DNA of 64,000 nt, taken from assembly GCF_007981265.1 (NCBI RefSeq), contig NZ_CP034363.1:2790001-2854000 (forward strand), given 5' to 3'. Position 1 is the first letter of the stretch. Every line of letters begins with the position of its first letter. Both the position numbers and the translations under genes were made by a program. Positions 37,401 through 45,977 of the stretch are shown one piece after another. The notes beneath the pieces are model-generated. The model saw nothing but the letters and a program-made list of their open reading frames with translations. It was not told the DNA's origin and made no database searches. This DNA is from Pantoea sp. CCBC3-3-1. Its GTDB lineage: Bacteria; Pseudomonadota; Gammaproteobacteria; Enterobacterales; Enterobacteriaceae.

Positions 37401-38410
37401 CGGCATTCAGTCATCCGCAGGATATCAGTGAATGGCAAAGCGGAACCTTTGTGCCGCCAACGCTGATTGAGCTGAATAGCGTGGCGGACCTGGACAAAGA
37501 AATCTTTGGTCCGGTGCTGCATGTGGTGCGCTATACCCGCAACACGCTGCCGCAGATTATCAATCAGATTAACGCATCCGGTTATGGTCTGACGCTGGGC
37601 GTACATACCCGTATTGATGAGACCATTACCCAGGTCACTAACAGCGCGAAAGTCGGCAACCTGTACGTTAACCGTAATATGGTCGGCGCGGTAGTTGGCG
37701 TCCAGCCGTTTGGCGGTGAAGGCCTTTCCGGTACGGGCCCGAAAGCAGGCGGCCCGCTTTATCTCTACCGTTTGCTCTCCAGCCGCCCGGATGGCGCGCT
37801 GCGCGTTACCCTGGATCGCCAGGATGGCAGGCTGCCGGTTGATTCCGCGCTGCGTCCTGGGCTACTGACTGCACATCAGGCGTTAACTGAATGGGCAAAA
37901 GCGAAACCGGCACTGGCGGAGCTTTGCACTCGCTATGCCGAGCTGGGACAAGGCGGCACCGTACGTCTGCTGCCAGGACCAACAGGTGAGCGTAATACCT
38001 TTGCCCTGCTGCCGCGTGAGCGCGTTCTTTGTCTGGCAGACAATGAAGAAGATGCACTGATCCAGCTGGCGGCCGTCACCGCTGTGGGCAGCCGTGCGCT
38101 GTGGCAGGATGATGAACTTCATCACAGCCTGGCGCGCCAGCTGCCTGCCGAGGTACAGACCCGTATTGATTTTGCGGCCAGACCGCTGGAACAGCAAAAT
38201 GAGTTTGATGCGGTGATTTACCATGGCGATGCCGATCAGCTGCGTTTTGTCTGTGAAGCGATAGCCGAACGTGAAGGCGCCATTGTTTCCGTGCAGGGTT
38301 TTGGCCGTGGAGAAACCAATCTGCTGCTGGAACGTTTACTGATTGAGCGTTCACTCAGCGTTAACACCGCAGCCGCAGGCGGTAACGCCAGCCTGATGAC
38401 CATTGGGTAA
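34460..38410 (+). CDS. putA: PutA, trifunctional proline catabolic flavoenzyme and repressor
   Basis: PutA oxidises proline to pyrroline-5-carboxylate with FAD and then to glutamate with NAD+, and it represses the put genes when not membrane-bound. The 1316-residue protein has an N-terminal ribbon-helix-helix (TTTMGVKLDEATRERIK), the proline dehydrogenase barrel (INIDAEEADRLELS, RLMIRLVKGAYWD) around 260-570, and an aldehyde dehydrogenase domain with Glu in IAETGGMNAM and Cys in SAGQRCSALR. A C-terminal domain of about 200 residues closes it. The ATG at 34460 is preferred: AAGGAG lies 8 nt upstream and it gives the E. coli N-terminus MGTTTMGVKL. Confidence 0.97.
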   Translation: MGTTTMGVKLDEATRERIKRAAGQIDRTSHWLIKQAIFNYLEQLERGDALPEIPLQASTQEGEELPVEEQHQPFLEFAEHILPQSVTRAAITSAWRRPETEAVPMLLDQARLPAPLAQQTQQLAHKLATALRHQKGASGRAGMVQSLLQEFSLSSQEGVALMCLAEALLRIPDKPTRDALIRDKISNGNWHSHLGRSPSLFVNAATWGLLFTGRLVATHNEANLSRSLNRIIGKSGEPLIRKGVDMAMRLMGEQFVTGETISEALANARKLEDKGFRYSYDMLGEAALTAKDAEAYLVSYQQAIHAIGKASNGRGIYEGPGISIKLSALHPRYSRAQYERVMSELYPILKSLTLLARSYDIGINIDAEEADRLELSLDLLEKLCFEPELEGWNGIGFVIQAYQKRCPMVIDALIDIAQRSRRRLMIRLVKGAYWDSEIKRAQMEGLEGYPVYTRKVYTDISYLACARKLLAVPNLIYPQFATHNAHTLAVIYQMAGNNYYPGQYEFQCLHGMGEPLYEQVVGKVGDGKLNRPCRIYAPVGTHETLLAYLVRRLLENGANTSFVNRIADNTLQIEDLIADPVEEVEKLARTEGAVGLPHPKIPLPRDLYGENRQNSAGLDMANEHRLASLSSALLNSAIEPGMAAPMIDGEAEQGEQLPIVNPAEPGDIVGYVRHASETDVSKALDAAVSAGPIWFATPPAARAEILSRAAMLMEGQMQRLLGILVREAGKTFNNAIAEVREAVDFLHYYAGQVRDDFDNETHRPLGPVVCISPWNFPLAIFTGQIAAALAAGNSVLAKPAEQTPLIAAEAVALLHEAGVPAGALQLLPGLGETVGAQLTGDDRVRGVMFTGSTAVATLLQRNLAGRLDPQGRPTPLIAETGGMNAMIVDSSALTEQVVIDIVASAFDSAGQRCSALRLLCVQEDVADHTLQMLRGAMAECRMGNPERLSTDIGPVIDAEAKENIERHILSMRSKGMKVYQAAFSHPQDISEWQSGTFVPPTLIELNSVADLDKEIFGPVLHVVRYTRNTLPQIINQINASGYGLTLGVHTRIDETITQVTNSAKVGNLYVNRNMVGAVVGVQPFGGEGLSGTGPKAGGPLYLYRLLSSRPDGALRVTLDRQDGRLPVDSALRPGLLTAHQALTEWAKAKPALAELCTRYAELGQGGTVRLLPGPTGERNTFALLPRERVLCLADNEEDALIQLAAVTAVGSRALWQDDELHHSLARQLPAEVQTRIDFAARPLEQQNEFDAVIYHGDADQLRFVCEAIAEREGAIVSVQGFGRGETNLLLERLLIERSLSVNTAAAGGNASLMTIG

Positions 38411-38500
38411 ATAAAGCGTCACGGGCCATGGACGGCCCGTGTCGAGCTGGCATGGATGCCGCCTTTTGCGTCTTTATGGACGCCCCGTGTCCCCTTCACC
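38411..38500 (+). repeat. Structured intergenic repeat, copy C
   Basis: Directly after putA comes CACGGGCC-ATGGAC-GGCCCGTG, an 8-bp perfect stem at 38420-38441. A GGCATGGATGCC mini-hairpin and a GCGTC...GGACGC hairpin follow. The first 50 bp match copy A on the opposite strand, including ATAAAGCGTCACG. It may also act as the putA terminator. Confidence 0.8.
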
Positions 38501-38561
38501 TACACCAGACTAAACAACAACCTTAATAACGCGCTTTTTTCTCTCTTTGGCCCGGCAGTAA

Positions 38562-39629
38562 TCAGGCTTTAACCCGCAGCAGGCTTGGGTAGATAAACAG
38601 ATTTCGTCCCACGCCTCGGTTAAGCAGCGACCATACCCCTACCGAACAGCTGGCGCACAGCACCACCATCGCTATCGGGAAGCCGACAGCCCACAGCAGC
38701 GAAAACGCTTTGTTGGCAAACAGCTGATGATGTTCAGCAAACAGAATGGCCGACATGCCAAAGAATTCGATAAAGATGCGGTGCAGAACATAAATTTGCA
38801 GCGTGTTTCTGCCAAGCCAGTTTAACCAGCCCAGCGTGAAATAACGGTTTAAAATCCGACAGGCCGCGACCGACAACAGAATAGCCAGCGTGCAGAGAAA
38901 CAGGCTGCGGGTCATCCCCAGCTTGATATGGATAAACGACAGCACCAGCAACAGAGCCCAGGGCATCAGGTTGCTGCGATGCCATTCACTCCACCGCAGC
39001 ATTGTACTGCTGTAGAAGGTGCCCAGCAGGAAGAAGATCAGATACTGTGCAACGCTTTCTGGCCCCCAGCCTGGAATGACTTTTGTTATCGCAGCGTAGT
39101 TAAGCACCACGGCAATTGTCATCATCGCCAATTTTTGCCCACGAAACAGTTTGGCAAAAACAAAGAACAGCCCCAGCGCATATAAATACCAGGAAGAACT
39201 CATTGCCAGCAGCATCAGCTCAATGGATTTTAAGGGCGTCTCGGCCCATGCCGCATTGGTATTATTGGAGAGCTGCTCCCCCATCACTTCATTAGAAACG
39301 CCCCGGATCATCAACCACTGAATGATACCCCAGAGAAAATAGAGGTAGAAAAGATTAGTCACCCTGCTGGTAAAGACCTGCTTCCAGGGACGGTTAATAA
39401 TACCGTTAGTGGCGAGCAAACCTGAAACAAAGAAAAACGCAGGCATTCGTAAAGGAGAAAGCGTGTTATTAAAGGCCAGCCATAATTTAGCCGGCAGGAA
39501 CCCGGCAACCAGATGGCCAATCATTTCAGCATAGCCGGGCAGAACAACATGATATAAAACAACCAGTAATATGCATATACCTTTCAGGCTGTTTACCCAG
39601 GCAATATCTTTGTTTTGAGTAGTATTCAT
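38562..39629 (-). CDS. Acyltransferase-3 family membrane protein
   Basis: The 355-residue protein has about ten membrane segments and the acyltransferase-3 features: WVNSLKGICILLVVLYHV with the catalytic-type His, SPLRMPAFFFVSGLL with the R/MPxFF motif, and a FYLYFLWGII segment. Such proteins O-acylate surface sugars or periplasmic glucans. No neighbouring polysaccharide gene shows the target. The ATG at 39629 has GGAG 8 nt upstream, so I drop the eight-codon extension to 39653. Confidence 0.87.
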   Translation of the reverse strand: MNTTQNKDIAWVNSLKGICILLVVLYHVVLPGYAEMIGHLVAGFLPAKLWLAFNNTLSPLRMPAFFFVSGLLATNGIINRPWKQVFTSRVTNLFYLYFLWGIIQWLMIRGVSNEVMGEQLSNNTNAAWAETPLKSIELMLLAMSSSWYLYALGLFFVFAKLFRGQKLAMMTIAVVLNYAAITKVIPGWGPESVAQYLIFFLLGTFYSSTMLRWSEWHRSNLMPWALLLVLSFIHIKLGMTRSLFLCTLAILLSVAACRILNRYFTLGWLNWLGRNTLQIYVLHRIFIEFFGMSAILFAEHHQLFANKAFSLLWAVGFPIAMVVLCASCSVGVWSLLNRGVGRNLFIYPSLLRVKA

Positions 39630-40055
39630 TATATTACTCCGAATGATATTCACATATTGATAATGAAAAGGTGGGCGTTCTTCCTGCAGGAATAGAACAA
39701 CCTTAACCTGAAAAGATAAACCCTGTTAACGAATAATTAATATTGGCCTTATAACTTCAGCACAGGAAAATCTGAAAAGCACAGCGGAAAATGAAAAAAG
39801 AGTAGGTATAGCACCGTCCGCCACAGAATGCGTTGAGATTTATCTCAGAGGGCAGAGAGCGTAATTAAGATAATCCTTAAGGAAAAAGAATGCCCTGACT
39901 TAAGCTAAACTTTTAAATTAATCCGCTAAGGATTTTTGAGAGAGAGATCGTTAAAAGCTGGCAATGAAACGAAGTCGCGATTTTCGTCCACTGCCAGTAC
40001 AGCCCGTATTCGCCCGGTGGCGGATTAACCTTTTCCCGAGAAATAACGCGTTAAA
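39630..40055. other. Intergenic region between acyltransferase and tcyN
   Basis: No gene is supported in these 426 bp. They are AT-rich. A 12-bp palindrome TTCCTGCAGGAA at 39681-39692 lies about 52 bp upstream of the acyltransferase start, flanked by GTTC and GAAC, and could be an operator or hairpin. Confidence 0.4.
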
Positions 40056-40808
40056 TCAAGCGTTAAGGAATTTCTCCAGAAACTGACGGGTACGCGGATG
40101 CTGCGGATTAGCAAACAACGCTTTGGCGCTACCCTGCTCGACAATCCTGCCCTGATCCATAAAAATCGCCCGATCGGCAACGTCGCGAGCAAAACTCATC
40201 TCATGCGTGACAATCACCATGGTACGATTCTCTTCCGCCAGCGCCCGAATAGTGTTGAGAACTTCCCCCACCAGCTCCGGGTCCAGCGCCGAAGTCGGCT
40301 CATCAAACAGGATCACCTCTGGCCGCATCGCCAGCGCCCGCGCAATGGCAACACGCTGCTGCTGTCCGCCGGAAAGACGACGTGGATAGCTCTCTTCTTT
40401 ACCTTGCAGCCCTACCTTTTCCAGCAGCTGGCGAGCACGCGCCGTCGCTTCCGCTTTTGACTCACCTTTGACGATGGTCGGGCCTTCAATAATATTTTCC
40501 AGCACCGAGCGGTGCGGAAACAGATTAAAGCTCTGGAAGACAAAGCCCACCTGCTGACGCAGCTGACGAACCTGCTCTTTTTGTCGGTTCATGCCCGCTG
40601 CGGCATCAATCAGGATATTGCCGACCTTAATAGTGCCGCTGTCCGGCGTTTCCAGCAGGTTGATACTGCGCAGCAAGGTGGTTTTCCCCGATCCGCTTGG
40701 GCCAATGATGGCCACCACTTCACCGGAACTCACCTCCAGATCGATACCATGCAGCACCGTCTGTCCGTTGAACTTCTTTACCAGCTGGCTAACTTCTATC
40801 GCGCTCAT
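40056..40808 (-). CDS. tcyN: L-cystine ABC transporter ATPase TcyN
   Basis: The 250-residue ATPase drives cystine import at the inner membrane. Walker A GPSGSGKTT, signature LSGGQQQRV, Walker B VILFDEPTSALD and the switch His in VIVTHEM are all present. Its start overlaps the tcyL stop by 4 nt (ATGA), so the genes are coupled. Formerly yecC. Confidence 0.95.
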   Translation of the reverse strand: MSAIEVSQLVKKFNGQTVLHGIDLEVSSGEVVAIIGPSGSGKTTLLRSINLLETPDSGTIKVGNILIDAAAGMNRQKEQVRQLRQQVGFVFQSFNLFPHRSVLENIIEGPTIVKGESKAEATARARQLLEKVGLQGKEESYPRRLSGGQQQRVAIARALAMRPEVILFDEPTSALDPELVGEVLNTIRALAEENRTMVIVTHEMSFARDVADRAIFMDQGRIVEQGSAKALFANPQHPRTRQFLEKFLNA

Positions 40809-41473
40809 TTTGCCTCCCGATCCTGGCGGTTAACGTGATTTTCCAGCTTGCTTTGCAGGATCGACAGTAGCGTAGCCATAATCCAGTAAACCAGCGACGC
40901 AGCCAGATACATGGTGAAAACTTCCAGCGTGCGTGAAGTAATCAGCTGTGCCTGGCGGAACAGTTCGGGTACCTGAATGGTCGCCGCCAGCGAGGTGTCC
41001 TTCACCAGGCTGATAAAGCTGTTGCCCAGCGGTGGCAATGCGGTGCGCGCGGCCTGCGGCAGAATGACCCGACGCAGCGTCTGCCAGCGCGTCATGCCTA
41101 TGCTGGCTGCCGCCTCCCACTGACCACGTTCAATCGCCGCAATGGCGCCCCGCAGCGATTCAGACGCGTAAGCGGCGGTATTCAACGACAGGCCAATCAT
41201 CGCTGACGGGATCGGATCCAGCTCAATGCCAAACTGCGGCAGACCGTAATAGATCATAAACAGCTGGGCAATCAGCGGCGTACCACGAAAGATCGAGACG
41301 TAAATCCGTGACAGCCAGGCAACCGGCCAGAAGTGCGACAGGCGCATCATCGCCAGCAGAAAGCCCAGCAGCAGGCCAAAGAACATGCCGCCAATACTCA
41401 GCTGTAGAGTGAAGACCGCGCCTTTTAAAAGAAAAGGTGCTGAATCCAGCACCAGTTGTAAACTTTCCTGCAT
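40805..41473 (-). CDS. tcyL: L-cystine ABC transporter permease TcyL
   Basis: The 222-residue inner-membrane permease belongs to the HisMQ group. The EAA-type loop is seen as QWEAAASIGMTRWQTLRRVILPQAAR. It partners with TcyN and the binding protein TcyJ for uptake of cystine and related compounds. The stop of tcyJ and the start of tcyL touch at 41473. Formerly yecS. Confidence 0.95.
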   Translation of the reverse strand: MQESLQLVLDSAPFLLKGAVFTLQLSIGGMFFGLLLGFLLAMMRLSHFWPVAWLSRIYVSIFRGTPLIAQLFMIYYGLPQFGIELDPIPSAMIGLSLNTAAYASESLRGAIAAIERGQWEAAASIGMTRWQTLRRVILPQAARTALPPLGNSFISLVKDTSLAATIQVPELFRQAQLITSRTLEVFTMYLAASLVYWIMATLLSILQSKLENHVNRQDREAK

Positions 41474-42276
41474 TATTTAGTTACGTCCGCGCCAAACCAT
41501 TTTTCGGAAATTTTAGATAGGGATCCATCCTGCTGCATCTCGCCAATCGCTTTGTTGATGGCCTGCTGAAGCTGAGCGTTGCCTTTACGCAGCGCAACAC
41601 CCGATTCCTGACGCGAGAACGCCGGGCCGGCAACCGCCAGCGTATCGTTAGTTTTCTTCACCAGGTCCAGCGCCGCCAGACGATCGACCAGAATCGCGTC
41701 GATCCGTCCTACGCGCAGATCCTGATATTTTGTTGGGTCATCATCATAAGTACGGATATCCACACCTTTGACGTTTTCACGCAGCCACTGCTCGTAGTTA
41801 GAGCCCAGGCCGACACCGACTTTCTTACCGCTCAGATCGGCCGGTTTGGTGATGCTCGCCGCATTGGCTTTTTTGGTCAGCGCCTGGATCCCGGAAATAG
41901 TATAAGGCGTGGAGAAGTCATATTTTTTCTGACGTTCGGGAGAGATAGTCACCTGGTTGATCGCCACGTCGATACGTTTAGAATCCAGCGAGGCCAGCAT
42001 ACCGTCCCATTTGGTGGGTTTCAGGCTGGCCTTAACGCCCAGATGAGCCGCCAGCGCCTGCGCAAACTCGACCTCAAAACCGGTCAGCTTGCCGTTTTCG
42101 TCCTGAAAGCTGAATGGCGGATAGGTGCCTTCCAGCCCCACCAGCAGCGATCCGCGCTCTTTGACTTTGGTCAGCAGATTTTCTTCTGCCGCAAAGGCAT
42201 TCGTTGTCACACCAGCAACCAGCGCCAGTGACGCCATACCCATCACCAACTGGCGACGAACCAGAGAAAATTTCAT
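41473..42276 (-). CDS. tcyJ: Cystine-binding periplasmic protein TcyJ (FliY)
   Basis: The 267-residue precursor has a Sec signal ending NAFA-AEENLL and a type 3 solute-binding domain (GLEGTYPPFSFQDENGKLTGFEVEFAQALA). It captures cystine in the periplasm for TcyLN. In E. coli the gene lies directly after fliZ; here dcyD is between them. The start at 42276 is well placed. Confidence 0.95.
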   Translation of the reverse strand: MKFSLVRRQLVMGMASLALVAGVTTNAFAAEENLLTKVKERGSLLVGLEGTYPPFSFQDENGKLTGFEVEFAQALAAHLGVKASLKPTKWDGMLASLDSKRIDVAINQVTISPERQKKYDFSTPYTISGIQALTKKANAASITKPADLSGKKVGVGLGSNYEQWLRENVKGVDIRTYDDDPTKYQDLRVGRIDAILVDRLAALDLVKKTNDTLAVAGPAFSRQESGVALRKGNAQLQQAINKAIGEMQQDGSLSKISEKWFGADVTK

Positions 42277-42342
42277 AAAGGCTCCAAAAGTTTATCCACT
42301 ACGGGAATAGACGACTGTATGTGTGTAATCGGTTGATTATAC

Positions 42343-43329
42343 TCAGACCAGAGGATGATAAGCGAACAACGCGGGCGAACCGCCGGTATGAATAAAGGCT
42401 ATCGGCCCTTCGCGTTTAAAACGCTGTTGCGTAATGCCATCAATTAATCCAGCCATTGCTTTGCCAGTATAGACCGGGTCGAGGAAAATCCCCTCAAGCC
42501 TGGCCAGCAGCTTAATCGCCTCCAGCCCTTCTTCATTCGGCACGCCATAGCCTGGCGCAAAATAGTCGTCCCAAAGGGTGATATCGGCTGAAGCCGTTAG
42601 CTCAAGTGAGGCCGCCAGTTCCTGCTGGATGGTCACCACCTTCGGGCGTTGCTCTGCTGCTTTACGCGAGACGGTGACGCCGACCAGTTCGGTTTCCGGC
42701 AGCAGCTGCTCCAGTCCGACGGCAAGCCCGGCATGGGTTCCCGCACTGCCAGAAGCCACCACGACGGCAGCGAAATCAACCACGCCTTCGCTCTGATGAG
42801 CAATCTCTTGCGCACACTCAACATAGCCCAGCGCGCCTAAAGCATTAGATCCGCCAACGGGAACAATATAAGGACGGAAGCCCTGTGCTTCGAGGCGGGT
42901 GGCCTGCTCGTGCATTTGTGCGGCCGGATCGGTGAGCGCATCAACCATCACCACGTCGGTCGCCATCAGTTCAAGCAGCAGGCGGTTGCCATTGGAAAGG
43001 TAATTTTCGGCAGACGTGCCAACAGGATTTTCGAGCAGCGCAACGCATTTCAGGCCGAGCTTTGCGGCCACGGCAGCGGTCTGTCGAACGTGATTAGACT
43101 GAATAGCGCCGGCGGTCAACAGCACGTCAGCACCCTGACGCAGCGCATCCGCCGCCAGGAATTCCAGTTTACGCAGCTTATTGCCGCCCAGCGCTACAGG
43201 CGTGACATCGTCACGTTTGATAAAGATGTCGCGACCCAGATAGTCGGACAAGCGTGGCAGATGCTCAAGGGGCGTAGGCGCACCAAGCAGTTCCAGCCGG
43301 GGAAAAGAGTGTAAAAGATGTAAGGACAA
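42343..43329 (-). CDS. dcyD: D-cysteine desulfhydrase
   Basis: DcyD uses pyridoxal phosphate to break D-cysteine into pyruvate, sulfide and ammonia. The 328-residue product has the PLP lysine in [10 protein letters not shown] and the phosphate loop [14 protein letters not shown] take the TTG at 43329 as start: GGAGG lies 5 nt before it and the length then equals that of E. coli DcyD. A GTG at 43341 in the same frame overlaps this ribosome site and has none of its own. The gene precedes tcyJ, giving the order dcyD-tcyJ-tcyL-tcyN. Confidence 0.93.
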   Translation of the reverse strand: MSLHLLHSFPRLELLGAPTPLEHLPRLSDYLGRDIFIKRDDVTPVALGGNKLRKLEFLAADALRQGADVLLTAGAIQSNHVRQTAAVAAKLGLKCVALLENPVGTSAENYLSNGNRLLLELMATDVVMVDALTDPAAQMHEQATRLEAQGFRPYIVPVGGSNALGALGYVECAQEIAHQSEGVVDFAAVVVASGSAGTHAGLAVGLEQLLPETELVGVTVSRKAAEQRPKVVTIQQELAASLELTASADITLWDDYFAPGYGVPNEEGLEAIKLLARLEGIFLDPVYTGKAMAGLIDGITQQRFKREGPIAFIHTGGSPALFAYHPLV

Positions 43330-43417
43330 CGCAGCCTCCACAGCAGCAGTGAGTCATCCTTACATTTTTACAGAAGATCGCCAAAAGGTAACGTTAATTG
43401 CAATTATCATTACCGGC

Positions 43418-43921
43418 TTAATTACGCTGCCAGCCCAAAAACTGATCGTATTTGCGCAATGCGATGCGATAATTATTGTTGCCCGCATCAGGTAAATCAT
43501 TCTCCAGACATTCGTGCCAGCTGTTCCCGCTTAATTTTTCCGCCGGGAAATTACGGGCCGACAGCATATCGTCAAGTCGACGCAGGCGAACAACATATTC
43601 GCGGATCGTGCTGTGGCTCATCTCAGTTTGCTCAAACAAATATTGTTTAAACGCCATGATGTCAAAATAGGTCGGATGGGTATTGCAAAAAATATCGCTG
43701 CAAAAACGGCATAAAGCAGTCAGCTCTTGCTGAAGCTTTAACCAAACCTGATCGTCGATCGGCTGGTCCATCCGGGCAATAGCTTCTTTATTAATTATTT
43801 GTCCGCGAAAGACCAGCGCCATTCGGTCCAGTACTTTCCCGCAATGTGAACAATTACTCTGGCTGTGTTTAAAATCTTTCAAATAGCGGCTCAATGGCCT
43901 CATTTTAATTTTGGATCCCAT
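43418..43921 (-). CDS. fliZ: Flagellar regulator FliZ
   Basis: The 167-residue protein shares RPLSRYLKDFKHSQ, the Cys pairs CSHC and CRFC, FKQYLFEQTEMS and REYVVRLRRL with FliZ. FliZ is a DNA-binding antagonist of sigma-S at many promoters and couples motility with curli repression. It lacks about 16 C-terminal residues compared with the E. coli protein. It follows fliA by 43 bp. Confidence 0.94.
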   Translation of the reverse strand: MGSKIKMRPLSRYLKDFKHSQSNCSHCGKVLDRMALVFRGQIINKEAIARMDQPIDDQVWLKLQQELTALCRFCSDIFCNTHPTYFDIMAFKQYLFEQTEMSHSTIREYVVRLRRLDDMLSARNFPAEKLSGNSWHECLENDLPDAGNNNYRIALRKYDQFLGWQRN

Positions 43922-43964
43922 CAGAGAGTCCCCGGTTGGTGTTGAGAGTGCTAAACTGACTCCG

Positions 43965-44687
43965 TCAGCGCGCTCCCGTTAACCGGGCGCGCAGGCGTTT
44001 AATCGCCTGACTGTGCAGCTGGCTAACCCGGGATTCCCCGACTTCCAGCACTGCGCCAATCTCTTTCAGATTCAGTTCTTCCTGGTAATAAAGCGTCAGC
44101 ACCATTTTTTCGCGGTCGGGCAATGCCTCGATCGCTTCCATGACGCGTTCGCGAAGATTCCCTTCCAGCAGCTGGTGTAGCGGGTTAGCCTCTTCGTGGC
44201 CTTCCGTCACCAGCTCTGCGCTGTCACCATGCTCCTCACGATATTCATCGTAAGAAAACAGCTGACTATTATTGGTATCCAGCAGGATCTGCCGGTACTC
44301 TTCTAATGACACATCAAGCTGTGCTGCAACTTCCTGCTCGCTGGCGGTTCTGCCCAGCGTTTGCTCTACCCGATGCATTGCACCAGCCACCTGGCGCGCA
44401 TTACGTCGCACGCTACGTGGAGCCCAGTCGCGGCTGCGCAACTCATCAAGCATCGCGCCGCGAATTCGCTGCACTGCATACGTCGTAAAGGCTGTGCCCT
44501 GTAGCGCGTCGTAACGCTCTACGGCATTTAACAGCCCGATGCCCCCTGCTTGCAGGAGATCATCCAATTCGACGCTGGCAGGCAACCTGACCTGTAAGCG
44601 CAGCGCTTCGTGACGCACCAGCGGCACATAGCGCTGCCACAGCGAATTTTTATCCATCACGCCATCAGCGGTATATAGATCGTTCAC
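43965..44687 (-). CDS. fliA: Flagellar sigma factor FliA (sigma-28)
   Basis: The 240-residue sigma factor directs transcription of late flagellar and chemotaxis genes. It is nearly identical to E. coli FliA in region 2 (VRLPASVELDDLLQAGGIGLLNAVERYD; key part DDLLQAGGIG) and region 4 (LYYQEELNLKEIGAVLEVGESRVSQLHSQAIKRL; key part ESRVSQLHSQA). Matching promoters lie before fliC, fliD and fliA itself. Confidence 0.97.
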   Translation of the reverse strand: MNDLYTADGVMDKNSLWQRYVPLVRHEALRLQVRLPASVELDDLLQAGGIGLLNAVERYDALQGTAFTTYAVQRIRGAMLDELRSRDWAPRSVRRNARQVAGAMHRVEQTLGRTASEQEVAAQLDVSLEEYRQILLDTNNSQLFSYDEYREEHGDSAELVTEGHEEANPLHQLLEGNLRERVMEAIEALPDREKMVLTLYYQEELNLKEIGAVLEVGESRVSQLHSQAIKRLRARLTGAR

Positions 44688-44711
44688 TCTGACTATCCTG
44701 CGTTAGTTAAG

Positions 44712-44738
44712 TTATCGGCACGATTATCTGTTTCTGTA
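44712..44738 (-). promoter_or_regulatory. Sigma-28 promoter upstream of fliA
   Basis: On the minus strand TACAGAAA, an 11-bp spacer and a perfect GCCGATAA lie 25 bp before the fliA ATG. The -10 is exact; the -35 matches only in its first half. Confidence 0.6.
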
Positions 44739-44797
44739 GTGAATATTGATTGGCGGAATAGCGGTAATAAAGGCGGGTTATTTAATCTTTGTTGAAG

Positions 44798-44836
44798 AAA
44801 AGCGTCCTCTCAGCCGCGAACACGGGTAAGAGGACG
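44798..44836 (-). terminator. Terminator of the HNH nuclease gene
   Basis: CGTCCTCT and AGAGGACG pair around an 18-nt loop, with CTTTTC following on the minus strand. It begins 6 bp past the HNH stop. Confidence 0.7.
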
Positions 44837-44841
44837 GCTGT

Positions 44842-45810
44842 TTACGGCTTGAGGGTCAGACGCTGGCGGGTTTTTTCCGGAACCTGCGCCCAGAGCGCAC
44901 AAACCTTCCCTTCCAGCGCCTGATAGAACGGCCCCAGTAATGCATCTTCTTTCAGTACATGACGAAAACGCACCTGCCCCGTTTGCGGATCGATGCTTAA
45001 ACGACGACTGATAAATAAGCGTTGTAAATCACTGCGCAGAAATAAACCGTTATCAACACTGTTATCCAGTAAGAAACCCTGTTCATTTTCACGCATATCA
45101 ATGTGGCAGGCTTCTACCCAGGGCCAGGCGTGTTCGTCGGTTAGCAAGGTACCGGTGATCACGCAGGCGCCATAGCGTTCGCGCACGGCTTTCCCAAACT
45201 CATGCTGGCTGGCCCGCTGCCATAAGCGCGCCTTGACCCGACGCCCGACCTGAGTACCGGGGATAACGCCTGCCGGTGGCGGCAACAGCGGCGAGGTCAA
45301 AACCACAATAAATTGCAGCTGGCGGGAATACTCAAAACAGGGTTTTGACTGGTTGTCATACAGCTGCCAGTATTCGTCTTCATCTTCGGTACGCAGCAGC
45401 GTTAGCGTGTAGCCGCGCTGTTGCAGCAGGCTTTGCGCCATGATCGACGCGGGATCCAGCATCGCGACAACTTTACTTTCCCCCATGACTTTCCAGGTAT
45501 TCCACAACGCCGGCTGGGCCGGGCGGCGAAAATAGAGAAAGCTCTCCTGGCGCTGTAAATAGTGCTCAAAGCGCTGCAGGTAATTCTTACGTTCATTATC
45601 ATTGGTAATGAACAGTAAATCTTCCAGCGGGATTTCACTGTCTTTACTGGCAAACACGGCGCGTATGGTCCAGTTTTTGCTGGAGGTCGACGGGCTGAGT
45701 AACCCTCGGGTCGTCAGGGATTTATCATCGGGATACTTCTGGCTGTAGCGCTCGCTGATTTCATCAAACGACAGCACTTCTCCCGGTAGCAGGTCATAAT
45801 TGAAGCGCAT
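44842..45810 (-). CDS. HNH endonuclease-domain protein
   Basis: The 322-residue protein has an unrecognised N-terminal 190 residues (MRFNYDLLPGEVLSFDEISERY) and a C-terminal HNH_2-type nuclease domain around 205-275. The diagnostic parts are YGACVITG, VEACHID, DNGLFLRSDLQRLF, with the His, Asn and Leu/Phe of the family. Such proteins occur as stand-alone nucleases, often in defence contexts. It lies between fliA and the glycosyltransferase genes, where E. coli has no gene, so it is an accessory insertion. Confidence 0.82.
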   Translation of the reverse strand: MRFNYDLLPGEVLSFDEISERYSQKYPDDKSLTTRGLLSPSTSSKNWTIRAVFASKDSEIPLEDLLFITNDNERKNYLQRFEHYLQRQESFLYFRRPAQPALWNTWKVMGESKVVAMLDPASIMAQSLLQQRGYTLTLLRTEDEDEYWQLYDNQSKPCFEYSRQLQFIVVLTSPLLPPPAGVIPGTQVGRRVKARLWQRASQHEFGKAVRERYGACVITGTLLTDEHAWPWVEACHIDMRENEQGFLLDNSVDNGLFLRSDLQRLFISRRLSIDPQTGQVRFRHVLKEDALLGPFYQALEGKVCALWAQVPEKTRQRLTLKP

Positions 45811-45977
45811 GTAACACTCCGCAGTCAGGATCGAAACAATTTGTTATAGAAAATGATTATCGGCCTGGCAGGTCAAAACTACAGCGTTGTTACGGATAAA
45901 AGCGGTGAAGGGATTAAAAGTGTTTTGATCGTGAAATAACAGGCCAGCCGCACGGGTAACACTGACTGGCCTCAGGC

